Position numbers and translations under genes: made by a program. A DNA stretch of 64,000 nt from Oceanospirillaceae bacterium. GTDB lineage: Bacteria; Pseudomonadota; Gammaproteobacteria; Pseudomonadales; Litoribrevibacteraceae. The notes under the pieces were generated by a model. It worked only from the letters and a program-made list of their open reading frames with translations. It searched no databases and had not been told where the DNA came from. The stretch is taken from contig JADFAD010000001.1 of assembly GCA_015665455.1 (NCBI GenBank), positions 310,001 through 374,000 of the forward strand, given 5' to 3'. Positions 54,320-63,428 of this stretch are shown in pieces. The stretch's first letter is position 1, and each line of letters starts with the position of its first letter.

Positions 54320-54356
54320 CCATGTGCAGTCGTCGTGCTGTATGATTGGCACATGG
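54320..54356. repeat. Inverted repeat after ccoG
   Basis: CCATGTGC (54320-54327) is complementary to GCACATGG (54349-54356) around 21 bases. It lies just after ccoG and may act as a weak terminator, although a clear T-run is missing on both strands. Confidence 0.3.
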
Positions 54357-54521
54357 GCGTATTTCTATTTCAATCAATATCCCCTTTGTATTTCTTTTAC
54401 GTTTTTTCCTTTTAGTTACCTTATGATCATATTGAAATAGATGATATGTTAATTAAAAGCTTCTATTCTGTCTCCGTATATATTTTTAGGTTTCATTTTT
54501 ATTGCTATTAAGGGATTTTCA

Positions 54522-55151
54522 ATGCTTAAGGTTTATGGTTATCCGAAAACACGTGCAACTCGTATTACTTGGCTTCTAGAAGAAATGGGCGTTGAATATG
54601 AGTATTGTTTGGTTGATTTTGCTAAGGGAGAATCTCAATCTCCTGAGTATCTAAAAATAAACCCCGCTGGAAAAGTCCCTGCCATTGAAACTGATGGTAT
54701 TGTCATGTTTGAATCTGGCGCCATCGTAAACTTCCTTGCCGATAAGCATTCACCTGGGGATCTAATACCTGCCTTGGGAACCGTTCAAAGAGCCTTGTTT
54801 GAGCAATGGAGCTACTTTACTTTAACAGAGCTGGAACAGCCTTTGTGGACGCTAGGTAAACATAAGTTTGCTTTGCCTAAAAAGTATCGTGTAGAAGATA
54901 TTTTACCTACTGCCGCTTGGGAATTTCAAAAAGCACTCAAGCTTTTGAGTGAGTTCTTGCAGGATTCTGAGTTTGTTCTTGGCGATAAGTTTAGTGCTGT
55001 GGATATCTTAGTCGCTCAAACTCTAAGGTGGGGGATGAGTTTCAAGCAACCTGTAGAGCAATCTAATTTGATCGCGTATCTTGAGCGTGTAGAAGCAAGA
55101 CCTGCGCGTAATATTGCGATATCGAAAGAAGAGGCTTTGTTGGCGGGTTAA
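54522..55151 (+). CDS. Glutathione S-transferase family protein
   Basis: The 209-residue protein has the two GST domains. The N-terminal thioredoxin-like fold covers about 1-80 (KVYGYPKTRATRITWLLEEMGVEYEY, then NPAGKVPAIETDG and the glutathione-binding ESGAIVNFLADKH). The C-terminal helical domain ends with DKFSAVDILVAQTLRWG and ARPARNIAI. No Ser or Cys is clearly placed at the activating position, although Tyr6 is a candidate. Substrate and physiological role are unknown. It is a single gene with no obvious operon partner. Confidence 0.9.
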   Translation: MLKVYGYPKTRATRITWLLEEMGVEYEYCLVDFAKGESQSPEYLKINPAGKVPAIETDGIVMFESGAIVNFLADKHSPGDLIPALGTVQRALFEQWSYFTLTELEQPLWTLGKHKFALPKKYRVEDILPTAAWEFQKALKLLSEFLQDSEFVLGDKFSAVDILVAQTLRWGMSFKQPVEQSNLIAYLERVEARPARNIAISKEEALLAG

Positions 55152-55379
55152 TCTTGTTTCGTATTAACCTGATGAATGGCTTTTTCTTTGGTGTTTAACC
55201 GAATTACTTTTCGCTGTATATTTATTGATCATTCTGTTTGGTTGTTCCAAACTATCAACACTCTATTTTACAAATGTTAACTGAACTCTTATAGAACAGA
55301 ACAAGTAAGTTCGAGTAGTTTTATTGTTAGTGAAAACTATTAGGCTATTTATACCCAAAAAATAACAAATATAAGGTTA

Positions 55380-56441
55380 ATGACCATAAATAATCTTTTG
55401 TCAGGGAATGGACTGGAGAACGCACGTAGAAGTGATCAGTTGAGTTCTGCGTTGTGTTTATTAGGGACTTTTTTTCTTTCTGTTTTTGGAGTGAAGTCTT
55501 ACCTTTCAGGCTTGCCGTCATACGGTATCGGTCTTTTGATTTTTGCGTTCTGCACATTCCTTATTTGGCTTCAGTTTAAACTGACAAAAAACTGGTTGGT
55601 TTTTCAAGGCATGATTTGTCTTGGTTTTTCTGTTCTTTATTTATTCCTTTTGGCTTCCGGCGGGCAAGAAAATACGGGGCTTCTATGGTGTTATGCCTAT
55701 CCGTTGATTGTTTTTTCGTTGTTTGGTTATCGTTTTGGTTCTCTGTTGGTGGGCTTGGTTTTATTGTTGTCCGTTGTGATTTTATACGTACCTGATTTGT
55801 GGTTTGTGAGTCATGGATACACGGATAACATTAAGTATCGGTTTACTGGTTCAATTTTGTTTGTCACTGCGATGGGGTTCTTGATGGAGCGCTCGAGGAT
55901 GCAGGCCCAACAAAAAAGCGACCAAGCCAATTCGGTTTTAAAAATGATGGCTCATCGAGATGAGTTAACAGGTCTGTACAACAGAAGGGGCATCAAGGAA
56001 TGCCACGAGTTAGAGAATTATTTGGATTGTTCTATGCAACCAGAGATGGCTCTGGCGGTATGCGATTTGGATCACTTTAAGCGTATTAATGATCAATATG
56101 GGCATGATATTGGTGATGAAGTTTTAAAGCTGGTGGCAGGAAAGTTAAAGAGTGCGTTGCGTGATTCGGATTTAATTGGTCGCTGGGGGGGAGAAGAGTT
56201 TTTGATTTTGCTACCCAATACTTCGCTTAAAGAAGGGTATCAATTGCTAGAACGTGTGAGGCAGGTTGTCTCCGAGTGCAGTTATAATGTGGGTAATGAA
56301 CGAATTCATTTATCTATCAGTTCAGGGCTAAGTTCCACTCGATATTACGATACTTGGGATAACCTGATAAAAGCAGCTGATAAGCATCTATATCGAGCAA
56401 AAGAGCAAGGCAGGAATTGTACCTGTACTACAGAACATTAA
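55380..56441 (+). CDS. Membrane-anchored diguanylate cyclase (GGDEF)
   Basis: This enzyme makes c-di-GMP from GTP. About six transmembrane helices fill residues 20-175 (for example LLIFAFCTFLIWLQFKL and LLVGLVLLLSVVILYV). The GGDEF domain spans about 190-350: MAHRDELTGLYNRRG, FKRINDQYGHDIGDEVL, and the active-site GRWGGEEFLILLPN. The GGEEF variant is catalytically competent in known enzymes. An RxxD inhibitory site (RDSD) lies five residues before it, so product inhibition is likely. The membrane part resembles 6-TM sensor modules with unknown signal. An AraC gene follows on the same strand. The c-di-GMP-responsive FleQ in this window is a plausible downstream effector. Confidence 0.92.
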   Translation: MTINNLLSGNGLENARRSDQLSSALCLLGTFFLSVFGVKSYLSGLPSYGIGLLIFAFCTFLIWLQFKLTKNWLVFQGMICLGFSVLYLFLLASGGQENTGLLWCYAYPLIVFSLFGYRFGSLLVGLVLLLSVVILYVPDLWFVSHGYTDNIKYRFTGSILFVTAMGFLMERSRMQAQQKSDQANSVLKMMAHRDELTGLYNRRGIKECHELENYLDCSMQPEMALAVCDLDHFKRINDQYGHDIGDEVLKLVAGKLKSALRDSDLIGRWGGEEFLILLPNTSLKEGYQLLERVRQVVSECSYNVGNERIHLSISSGLSSTRYYDTWDNLIKAADKHLYRAKEQGRNCTCTTEH

Positions 56442-56557
56442 GTCCGTCTATTTCTGATGGATTAGGGCATTAAGTACCTATCTTCTGTTTGTCATCTCTG
56501 GTTAGTATTAACCCTCGTTTCTATTTTTGTATTTACAATGTCCTACTAGGGGGATTA

Positions 56558-57628
56558 GTGGAGTTTCTTACTGGCTTTGCGCTTGCTTGCTTGTTGTTGA
56601 TTTTTGTTTTGATTGGTCGGGATTTTGGTCGTTTAGCCGTGACTAAAATCTTTTTGGCTTTATTAGTTGCGGCAGGAGGTTTTCTTCTTCACCCATTAGT
56701 GCCTCGAAATTATCAATGGATTACCATTGATTTGCAGGTATTAGTACCTGCTCTCTTTTGGCTACTCTGCCAGTTTGCGTTTACGGATCGACCTAAATTG
56801 AAATCGGTTTGGGCTGTTTGTGCCTTGTACAGTGCAACCGCACCCAGTATCGCTCGGGCAATCTGGCACCGAGATTCCGTTGGTGGTGTTATTCAGTTCT
56901 TTGGGTGGACATTGGGTGAGAGCTTTGAGTACCTCATTCTACTCAATGCGCTCTGGGTGATCGTTTCTAATTGGTCGGGAGACTTGGTTGAATCTCGAAG
57001 AAAACTTAGAGTAGCCATGCTGGTTATCGTGGGTTTTGCTGTCAGTAGTGCTGTGATTTCTTTGAATTTTAGGTTGGCGGGTGAATATACTCGGGCCATT
57101 ATTGTTTCTATTACAGGGTTTGTTGTTGCTTTCTTTCTTTTGAGGGGGCGGGTTGGTGTTCTTTATGGTGATTTAACGAATGGAAGGGTAGCGCTTCCTA
57201 ATCAAGTCAGTGAAACTGAACAGAAAGAACCTGCTGTACCAATGCGTTCAGACGCTCTCATCAAGCTGGATGAAATTGTTGTGCTTAAAGAAGAAGAGAT
57301 TCGTTTGAAGGCCGCTATGGAAGAAGGCTTTTACAAAACGGAGAATCTTACTTTAAAGTTACTCGCTAAAAAAATTGATCTGCCTGAATATCGGGCCAGA
57401 AACTTAATTAATCAAACGTTGGGTTATCGTAATTTTAATGATTACATCAATCAATTACGTATAGGTGATGCCGCCCAATGCCTTTTAGATGACCACAGTG
57501 TTCCTATTTTAAATATTTCTCTGGATGTTGGTTATCGATCTATCAGTTCATTTAATCGTGCCTTTAAAGACATTAAAGGCGTGTCTCCAACGCTTTATCG
57601 TCAGCAAGCGACAGAGAAAGTGACATAA
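56558..57628 (+). CDS. Membrane-bound AraC-family transcriptional regulator
   Basis: About seven transmembrane helices (residues about 5-210, for example FALACLLLIFVLIG and IIVSITGFVVAFFLL) are fused to a C-terminal AraC DNA-binding domain (about 255-350: LTLKLLAKKIDLPEYRARNLINQ, then ILNISLDVGYRSISSFNRAFKDIKGVSPTLYR). Such regulators sense a membrane or periplasmic signal and act on DNA near the membrane. The start is taken as GTG at 56558, preceded by AGGGGGA; the frame is open to a TTG at 56489 without a ribosome binding site. Its position just before the beta-helix and cytochrome pair suggests it may control them, which is inference. Confidence 0.85.
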   Translation: MEFLTGFALACLLLIFVLIGRDFGRLAVTKIFLALLVAAGGFLLHPLVPRNYQWITIDLQVLVPALFWLLCQFAFTDRPKLKSVWAVCALYSATAPSIARAIWHRDSVGGVIQFFGWTLGESFEYLILLNALWVIVSNWSGDLVESRRKLRVAMLVIVGFAVSSAVISLNFRLAGEYTRAIIVSITGFVVAFFLLRGRVGVLYGDLTNGRVALPNQVSETEQKEPAVPMRSDALIKLDEIVVLKEEEIRLKAAMEEGFYKTENLTLKLLAKKIDLPEYRARNLINQTLGYRNFNDYINQLRIGDAAQCLLDDHSVPILNISLDVGYRSISSFNRAFKDIKGVSPTLYRQQATEKVT

Positions 57629-57871
57629 TTTATCTTCTTTCATTTGGCTTATATTGATTGCGATTTAATGCTCAAAACGTTGAATTTTAAGATTTGAACA
57701 GTCATAAAAGAATGCTCTGATTATCACTTGAATCCCTTGTGTTTACAGGGGATTTTAACATTTGACTATTGTTTTTTTAGAATTGGAAATAGCTTCTGCT
57801 CGAACCCTAGTATCAAACTCTTTAGTTTCCTTTCACTGATAACAAAAAAAATAAGTGTTTGGAGATTAGGA

Positions 57872-59518
57872 ATGAATAAACATAATGCAAAACCTTCGTG
57901 GTTAAAAAAAAGCCTATGTCTGTGCTTAGCTGCAGCCCTATTATCAGGATGTGGTGGCGACGACGGCGATGACGGTATGAACGGAGTTGATGGTCAAGAC
58001 GGTGCAGCAGGCGCTGCTGGTTCAGACGGTTCAGGTAATGCTAATCCAGAATTTGTAACTACCTCAGGTTTTTCTTTCCCTTCTGATTCAATCTTTGTTG
58101 CGCCTGAGGCTGTCGATGGCGATAACATAACCAATGACCTCTTGCTTGCTTTATTTGATGCGCCAGCGGGCAGTACTGTGGTTATGCCTAAAGGTTCCTT
58201 TGTTATTGATGAAACTATTACCGTGGCGAATGCGAATGAGCTGACGTTAACGGGTTATGGTATTACAGACACCAAACTGGATTTTACGGGGGCGACAGGT
58301 GATGACGCCATTCGATTCGAAGGTGGTTTAGATATTACGGTTCGTGACTTTGGTGTGTATGAGGCCAATAAGAACGGAATTAAAGTGGTTGGCGCTAATG
58401 GCGTGCATTTAACATACACCGCGACAGTCTGGGAAGGCGATTTGACGGCAGATAACGGCGCATATGGCTTATATCCTTTACAGAGTCAGAACATTCTTAT
58501 GGAGCATAATTATGCTCGTGGATCGGCGGATGCAGGAATATATGTTGGTCAGTCCAATAATATTATCGTCCGTAATAACATCGCTAAAGAAAACGTGGCG
58601 GGCATTGAGATTGAGAACTCAAATAATGCGGATGTTTATAATAACTTGGCTGTAGGGAATACTGGTGGAATTCTTGTTTTTGATTTACCGGGATTGGATC
58701 AAGCGTATGGCGGTAATGTTCGAGTTTTTAATAACGAATCCTATGCTAATAACGCAGAAAACTTTGCGGGTGGTGGTGCCGTAAGTATTGTACCGCCAGG
58801 AACAGGTATTCTGATATTTGCTACCAGTGGTGTTGAGATTTATAACAATGAACTCACGGACAACGAAACATCAGCCATCGAAATTGCCAGTTATTTCTTA
58901 TCGGATCCTGATGTAGCTAATTACGCTACGAACTACGGTGGAACCATAGCCAATGGCTGGAGCCCTCAAATTAAAAATGTGTATCTGCACGATAATGTTA
59001 TTAAGCGCTCGGGTGCGAACCCAAGAGGCAGCTTGGTAACGGATATTGTGAATGGCTATACCGCTCCAGTGGGTGTAGGAGGAAAGGGAGAAACTATGCC
59101 TGCGATTCTATACGGTGGAATCGGGGAATTACTTTCAAATGCGGGTGAGCTAGCCGCGTTTAATGGATTGGTTGGTGCTGAAGCTCAAGCCGATGGTGTG
59201 AATTACAACCCGTATACAGCCGATGATTTAATTTGTGCTAATAACAATATTAATGACAATGAGCCTGCTGCGGAAACGCAATTTCCTCATGTGAATATTG
59301 GTTTGGTATACGGTACAGATCCAACAGATCTAACCAACTTTGACTTCAGCTCCGGTTCTCCTGTTCCAACACCAACCTTACGAAGTGAGCCTGTTCAAGG
59401 TAATTCGACGTTATTAAATTGTACTCAAGACCGCTTGGCGGCGACGGAAGTGAATTTCAGAGGGAAAACTTATGGGTGTGCCGGTGATGATTTGGCAGAG
59501 CCTGCGTGTTCACTTTAA
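57872..59518 (+). CDS. Parallel beta-helix lipoprotein (partner of diheme cytochrome)
   Basis: The ATG at 57872 follows GGAG by seven bases; an open frame from 57728 is not used. A lipobox ALLSGC (Cys27) predicts a lipoprotein. A collagen-like Gly-X-Y stretch (about 28-52, DGDDGMNGVDGQDGAAG) comes next. The body (about 70-500) is a right-handed beta-helix with repeated GI.V...N and NN.A.EN elements, such as DAGIYVGQSNNIIVRNNIA and GVEIYNNELTDN. The 548-residue protein fits the TIGR03805 family as I remember it, which occurs in two-gene pairs with TIGR03806. The next gene matches the latter. Polysaccharide or surface binding is suggested by the fold; no catalytic residues can be named. Confidence 0.85.
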   Translation: MNKHNAKPSWLKKSLCLCLAAALLSGCGGDDGDDGMNGVDGQDGAAGAAGSDGSGNANPEFVTTSGFSFPSDSIFVAPEAVDGDNITNDLLLALFDAPAGSTVVMPKGSFVIDETITVANANELTLTGYGITDTKLDFTGATGDDAIRFEGGLDITVRDFGVYEANKNGIKVVGANGVHLTYTATVWEGDLTADNGAYGLYPLQSQNILMEHNYARGSADAGIYVGQSNNIIVRNNIAKENVAGIEIENSNNADVYNNLAVGNTGGILVFDLPGLDQAYGGNVRVFNNESYANNAENFAGGGAVSIVPPGTGILIFATSGVEIYNNELTDNETSAIEIASYFLSDPDVANYATNYGGTIANGWSPQIKNVYLHDNVIKRSGANPRGSLVTDIVNGYTAPVGVGGKGETMPAILYGGIGELLSNAGELAAFNGLVGAEAQADGVNYNPYTADDLICANNNINDNEPAAETQFPHVNIGLVYGTDPTDLTNFDFSSGSPVPTPTLRSEPVQGNSTLLNCTQDRLAATEVNFRGKTYGCAGDDLAEPACSL

Positions 59519-59547
59519 GTTTGTTGTCTGTATGGAAGGTCTTGATT

Positions 59548-60834
59548 ATGAAATTTAATGAATTACAAAAATACGTTTGCGGAAGTGTTCTGGTGTTTGC
59601 TGTAAGTATTGGTTTGAGTGCATGTAGTGACAGCAGCTCTTCCAGCTCTGAGGGAACAGGGTCTGCATCTGCCGCTGGTTCGATCAATGACGGAGCGGGT
59701 GCGCCTGATGGTTCCGAAGGCTCTTGTGATGCTCAAGTTGAAGGGGTGAATTGGAACGCGTTAATGACGGAAACGTGTCCGAATCTCTCCGATTATAACC
59801 TCTTTACTGATAGTTTTGATCCTACGGACAATCCGAGTGCAGGTGGTGTCCCTTATGACTTATCCACTGCATTGTTTACGGATTATGCATCGAAATATCG
59901 GTTTGTGTTTGTGCCTGAAGGTGAAACCGTGAGTTATACCGAAGATGAAGTGTTGGATTTTCCTGTTGGTACGGTACTGGTTAAAACCTTTGCCATGCCA
60001 GAGAACACCTCATTCAGGGATGGTGCTGAGACAGTGATTGAAACTCGCTTGTTAATTCATCGTGATACAGGTTGGAAGGCTCTGCCTTATTATTGGGAGA
60101 GTGAAACAGCAGCGACGCTTGCAATTACTGGCGCTGATATTCCAAATATGACGACCAATCATAATGGGGTTGATTTAGATTTTACCTATCAAGTGCCAAA
60201 AGCAACGTCATGTACGTCTTGTCACTCAGTAGTGCCGATCCTGCAGGACTCAGATGATCGTCGACAGGCTATTTTTATGCCTATTGGTCCTAAAGCTCGG
60301 TTCCTGAATAAGACGTTTGATTATGCTGATACGAGCATGAATCAATTAGTTTATTGGCAAGAGCAAGGGTTGTTGACTGGGCTTCCTGCTGATTTATCTA
60401 CCGTTGCACAGGCTCCGGTTTTTTCTGATACAACGGATGTGAGTGCTTTGACGTCGAGTGAGTTGGAGGACGCTGCAAAAGCATATTTAGATATCAATTG
60501 TGCTCATTGTCACCGTTCAGAGCTGTCGCTGCCTGAACCAAACTACGCAGGTCCTGCCGGTAGTAGTGGTTTGAATGTTGAATATAACCGAGCCTATGCG
60601 GACAACCCAACGAAGTTTGGTACATGTAAAGTTCCTGTTGCAGGGGGGCATGCTGATTACTCGGCTGATGTGGTACCTCAGGACTCTGGAGATTCGTATT
60701 TGTTATTTAGGATGAATACAAACGACCAGCGGCATCGAATGCCTGAATTAGGGCGTGCGACAGTTCATCAAGAAGGCGTGAACTTGATCGTTGCTTGGAT
60801 TGACGGCCTACCTGCAGCGAGTTGCACTCCTTAG
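59548..60834 (+). CDS. Diheme c-type cytochrome lipoprotein (SO2930/HNE_0200-like family)
   Basis: The ATG at 59548 follows GGAAGGT and gives 428 residues with a lipobox LSAC (Cys26) and a Ser/Gly-rich linker. Two heme c motifs are present: Cys222-x2-Cys225-His226 (CTSCH) and Cys318-x2-Cys321-His322 (CAHCH), with Met residues in the last part (MNTNDQRHRMPELG) as possible axial ligands. Conserved segments between are FVPEGETVSYTEDEVLDFPVGTV-like and WKALPYYWESE. It begins 29 bases after the beta-helix gene and ends at a terminator, so they form a transcription unit. An electron-transfer or oxidase role at the cell surface or in the periplasm is inferred; the function of this family is not known to me. 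Confidence 0.85.
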   Translation: MKFNELQKYVCGSVLVFAVSIGLSACSDSSSSSSEGTGSASAAGSINDGAGAPDGSEGSCDAQVEGVNWNALMTETCPNLSDYNLFTDSFDPTDNPSAGGVPYDLSTALFTDYASKYRFVFVPEGETVSYTEDEVLDFPVGTVLVKTFAMPENTSFRDGAETVIETRLLIHRDTGWKALPYYWESETAATLAITGADIPNMTTNHNGVDLDFTYQVPKATSCTSCHSVVPILQDSDDRRQAIFMPIGPKARFLNKTFDYADTSMNQLVYWQEQGLLTGLPADLSTVAQAPVFSDTTDVSALTSSELEDAAKAYLDINCAHCHRSELSLPEPNYAGPAGSSGLNVEYNRAYADNPTKFGTCKVPVAGGHADYSADVVPQDSGDSYLLFRMNTNDQRHRMPELGRATVHQEGVNLIVAWIDGLPAASCTP

Positions 60835-60850
60835 AGTCGACTCAGCTGAT

Positions 60851-60870
60851 TTGTTATCTCTTGTTATCTC
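60851..60870. repeat. Tandem 10-base repeat after the diheme cytochrome gene
   Basis: TTGTTATCTC occurs twice head to tail in the trailer of the cytochrome gene. It may be a small replication-slippage duplication. No function is evident. Confidence 0.6.
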
Positions 60871-60886
60871 AGGGTGGAAGCCTATT

Positions 60887-60915
60887 GGCAGCTAATTTAT
60901 TAGCTGCCCTTTTTC
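60887..60915 (+). terminator. Intrinsic terminator of the beta-helix/cytochrome operon
   Basis: GGCAGCTAA (60887-60895) pairs with TTAGCTGCC (60900-60908) around a four-base loop, followed by CTTTTTC. Confidence 0.85.
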
Positions 60916-60920
60916 TTTTC

Positions 60921-61874
60921 TTAGAGTTGATTGCTCTGAACTCTTAAATCTTCGCAATAATCTCGGTTTGTCCACCTAGGGGTGAACCAGATGTAGTCGG
61001 CTTGATCAAAGATGGATTGTTCATATTCTTCTAATTGTTGTTTGCTTTGATCTACTTCTAATATTTGAATGACGATACTTTCATTGTTTTTATCGAGCTT
61101 AGATAAGTGAGTAGGGACACCTAATGTTTTATTTGCATGAAAGTTTCCTGTGATTAACATTCTCTTTGGTGCAGTGGCGCTCGTCATTGAGTAAGCAAGA
61201 CTGGCGTCTTTTGCTATTTGAATTTTACTCATTGGTCCTACTTGGGATCGGGGCATAAGTTCACAGTGCTGCTCATAGATATAATCGTTAAGGGACAGCA
61301 TTTGAGTCTCGTTCAAAACGTTCATGGTGGAAAACCGCTTGGCGGGTTCAAGTATTGCTGGGTTTGAGGAGTAAAGCGCCATTATTTGTTGCTTAGGGAT
61401 GTTCCCACCTGAAACATGTGCACCTTTCTTTAAGGCGGTTTGTAGCAAAGGTAGATAAAGTTCTTGATCCCAGCCTGAGTTTTTAAAGTCAGCGGTGGAT
61501 ACAATTTCACTCGTGGACGAGCTTGAGGATAATTTATCTAGTTGAGTTTGCTGCTCGTAGGACATCATTTCAAACGTGACTTGATACTTATTCTTTGGCA
61601 GTAATTGGTGCATTAACCAGTTTTGCAAATGATGATGATCGGGATTGTCATGTTTCTCACCAATTAACAGGTATTTGGTTTTACTCAGATTATTGACTAA
61701 TTCGGTATCTGAAATACTGTCCATGTTTTGTGTATCAATTATGTGACCCACGAGAGGGTGTTCTTTTTCCAGATTGGATTGCCACGTGAAATCAGTTTTA
61801 GGGTAGTGAGCACAGCCTGAGGTCAAGAAAATTAGTAAACTGATAAAGAAGGTAGAAATAATTTTTAATGGCAT
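60921..61874 (-). CDS. ChaN-like (DUF399) lipoprotein
   Basis: The ATG at 61874 gives 317 residues with a signal helix and lipobox TSGC (Cys21); the frame is open to 61958, but that would overlap the divergent methyltransferase gene and place a long tail before the signal peptide. Family landmarks are KYLLIGEKHDNPDHHHLQNWL, VTFEMMSYEQQ, GGNIPK and MLITGNFHANKTLGVPTHLSK. ChaN of Campylobacter is a heme-binding, iron-regulated outer-membrane lipoprotein. The His-rich DNPDHHHL motif agrees with the family. A role in heme or iron handling is inferred. No iron-regulator box was recognised in the short divergent promoter region. Confidence 0.85.
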   Translation of the reverse strand: MPLKIISTFFISLLIFLTSGCAHYPKTDFTWQSNLEKEHPLVGHIIDTQNMDSISDTELVNNLSKTKYLLIGEKHDNPDHHHLQNWLMHQLLPKNKYQVTFEMMSYEQQTQLDKLSSSSSTSEIVSTADFKNSGWDQELYLPLLQTALKKGAHVSGGNIPKQQIMALYSSNPAILEPAKRFSTMNVLNETQMLSLNDYIYEQHCELMPRSQVGPMSKIQIAKDASLAYSMTSATAPKRMLITGNFHANKTLGVPTHLSKLDKNNESIVIQILEVDQSKQQLEEYEQSIFDQADYIWFTPRWTNRDYCEDLRVQSNQL

Positions 61875-61932
61875 AATGTGACCGAAAATTAGCTTTAAAT
61901 AAATCTCTTTGAGAGGACGGTTAGATAATTTC

Positions 61933-62583
61933 ATGGAACATAACTTCTGGCACAACAAATGGCAAATTAATCAGATCGGTTTTCATCAGAAAGATGAACA
62001 TTCGGGTTTAATAAATCACTTTCCCAAGTTGGCTTCTGGGGCAAAAGTACTTGTCCCTTTGTGTGGCAAGACTGTCGATATGATTTGGCTTGCGCAACAA
62101 GGGTATCATGTTGTTGGTGTTGAGTTGTCAGAATTAGCAGCGCATGCATTCTTAGAAGAAAACCAGCTGACAGCCACAAGAAAGGATATTCAGTTAGAGG
62201 GGCATTCTTTTGTCGTTTTTACCTGTGAAGCGTTGAGAATTGAGCTATACATTGGTGATTTCTTTAAATTCAATATTTCGGACTTTGATGGTATTTATGA
62301 TCGAGCTGCATTAATTGCTTTGCCTGAAAATATGCGTTCAGAATATGTTCAGCGTTGCCGCAGCTTGTTGGCGGCCAAGTCTAAGGTTTTTGTGGTGAGT
62401 ATTGAATATGACAAAACCATTGCTTCAGGCCCTCCGTTTTCCGTTGAGGAGCAAGAGATTGTTTCTCTTTGGGAAAGAGAGGCGCATTTATTGTCTGCTG
62501 ACGATTTGATTGAACAGGAAAGTCGTTGGCGCGAGAAAGGCTTGACGAGTTTCATAGAAAAAGTTTGGTTATTGGAGTGTTAG
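61933..62583 (+). CDS. tpm: Thiopurine S-methyltransferase
   Basis: TPMT-family enzymes methylate thiopurines and, in bacteria, selenium or tellurium compounds. From the ATG at 61933 the 216-residue protein begins MEHNFWHNKWQINQIGFHQ as the family does. SAM-binding features are KVLVPLCGKTVDMIWLAQQG, then VVGVELSELAAHAF and FDGIYDRAALIALP. The frame is open to a TTG at 61909. No strong ribosome binding site was seen at the usual distance. It is divergent from the ChaN-like gene. The natural substrate is not known. Confidence 0.92.
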   Translation: MEHNFWHNKWQINQIGFHQKDEHSGLINHFPKLASGAKVLVPLCGKTVDMIWLAQQGYHVVGVELSELAAHAFLEENQLTATRKDIQLEGHSFVVFTCEALRIELYIGDFFKFNISDFDGIYDRAALIALPENMRSEYVQRCRSLLAAKSKVFVVSIEYDKTIASGPPFSVEEQEIVSLWEREAHLLSADDLIEQESRWREKGLTSFIEKVWLLEC

Positions 62584-62622
62584 TGCCTCTTTGCTGTTTC
62601 GAGGGTATTTGCTTTGAATCAG

Positions 62623-62650
62623 TTGTGAGCGCGTTTAACTTGGTTATAAT
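62623..62650 (+). promoter_or_regulatory. Sigma-70 promoter of miaE
   Basis: TTGTGA, a 16-base spacer, and a perfect TATAAT. It lies 39 bases before the miaE ATG. Confidence 0.65.
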
Positions 62651-62689
62651 GCCAGCCTAAATTGACGTGATATTAGAAGTAGATTTTAG

Positions 62690-63352
62690 ATGCAGCAAGT
62701 AGACCCTATCGCTCTTGAAGAACTTAAAGCTTTTTTACCTTGTGAGACACCTGATAGCTGGGTTAAAGAAGCCCTAAAGAACCAGGAAATGTTGTTGGTG
62801 AATCATGCGTATTTAGAAAAGTGCGCAGCAAGGACAGCGTTGAATTTAATGTTCAGGCATCCGGATAAACCAGATTTGCTTCATAAAATGTCAAAATTGG
62901 CGCGTGAAGAGCTTGTGCACTTCGAACAGGTGATGAAAATCATTAAAAAACGAGGCATAAAGTATAAGTCTCATAAACCTTCACGGTATGCCGTTTTGTT
63001 GGGTTCAGAGATTCGTAAGCAAGATCCAGAAAAGGTCATCGATACTTTGATTGTTGGTGCTTTAATCGAAGCTAGATCTTGTGAGCGATTCGATAAGTTG
63101 GCGCCTTTTTTAGATGAGGAGCTCCAAAAGTTTTACACGTCATTACTGAAGTCAGAAGCTCGTCATTATAAAGACTACATTACGCTTGCTGAAAAATACG
63201 CAAAGGAACCCATTGAAGAGCGCATTCGGTTTTTTACTGAGCTTGAAAAAGAAGCGATTGAAACACCAGACCCTTTATTCCGTTTTCATAGTGGTGTCCC
63301 AGTGAATGCTGTCCCAGTGAATACTGTCCCAACGAAGGAACCTGCTCAGTAG
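62690..63352 (+). CDS. miaE: tRNA-(ms2i6A37) hydroxylase MiaE
   Basis: MiaE is a diiron monooxygenase that hydroxylates the isopentenyl group of ms2i6A at position 37 of tRNA. The ferritin-like four-helix bundle and its carboxylate and histidine ligands are visible: NHAYLEKCAARTALNLM, LAREELVHFEQVMKII, LIVGALIEARSCERFDKL and SEARHYKDYITLAEKYA. The core length is normal. The last 20 or so residues form a repeat (VPVNAVPVNTVP) encoded by a short tandem DNA repeat, which is outside the conserved fold. Confidence 0.93.
   Translation: MQQVDPIALEELKAFLPCETPDSWVKEALKNQEMLLVNHAYLEKCAARTALNLMFRHPDKPDLLHKMSKLAREELVHFEQVMKIIKKRGIKYKSHKPSRYAVLLGSEIRKQDPEKVIDTLIVGALIEARSCERFDKLAPFLDEELQKFYTSLLKSEARHYKDYITLAEKYAKEPIEERIRFFTELEKEAIETPDPLFRFHSGVPVNAVPVNTVPTKEPAQ
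63296..63337. repeat. 15-base tandem repeat in the 3' end of miaE
   Basis: GTCCCAGTGAATGCT (63296-63310) is followed by GTCCCAGTGAATACT (63311-63325) and a partial third copy GTCCCAACGAAG. The unit is in frame (five codons), so copy-number change would alter only the tail length. Confidence 0.8.
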
Positions 63353-63407
63353 TACTTCTGAGTACTTCTAGAGCAGAGTAAAGGTCGATACCATTCTTTA
63401 CGTCATT

Positions 63408-63428
63408 AAAGCCTCTTATCGAGGCTTT
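63408..63428 (-). terminator. Hairpin at the end of the KefC-like gene
   Basis: AAAGCCTC (63408-63415) pairs with GAGGCTTT (63421-63428) around five bases. The stop codon (63416-63418) lies in the loop. The following T-run on the minus strand is only three bases, so termination is uncertain. Confidence 0.4.

Noticed and set aside
54346-54362. TTGGCAC after ccoG as a sigma-54 promoter of the GST gene
   Set aside because: The -12 half does not match, and the sequence is part of the inverted repeat at 54320-54356.
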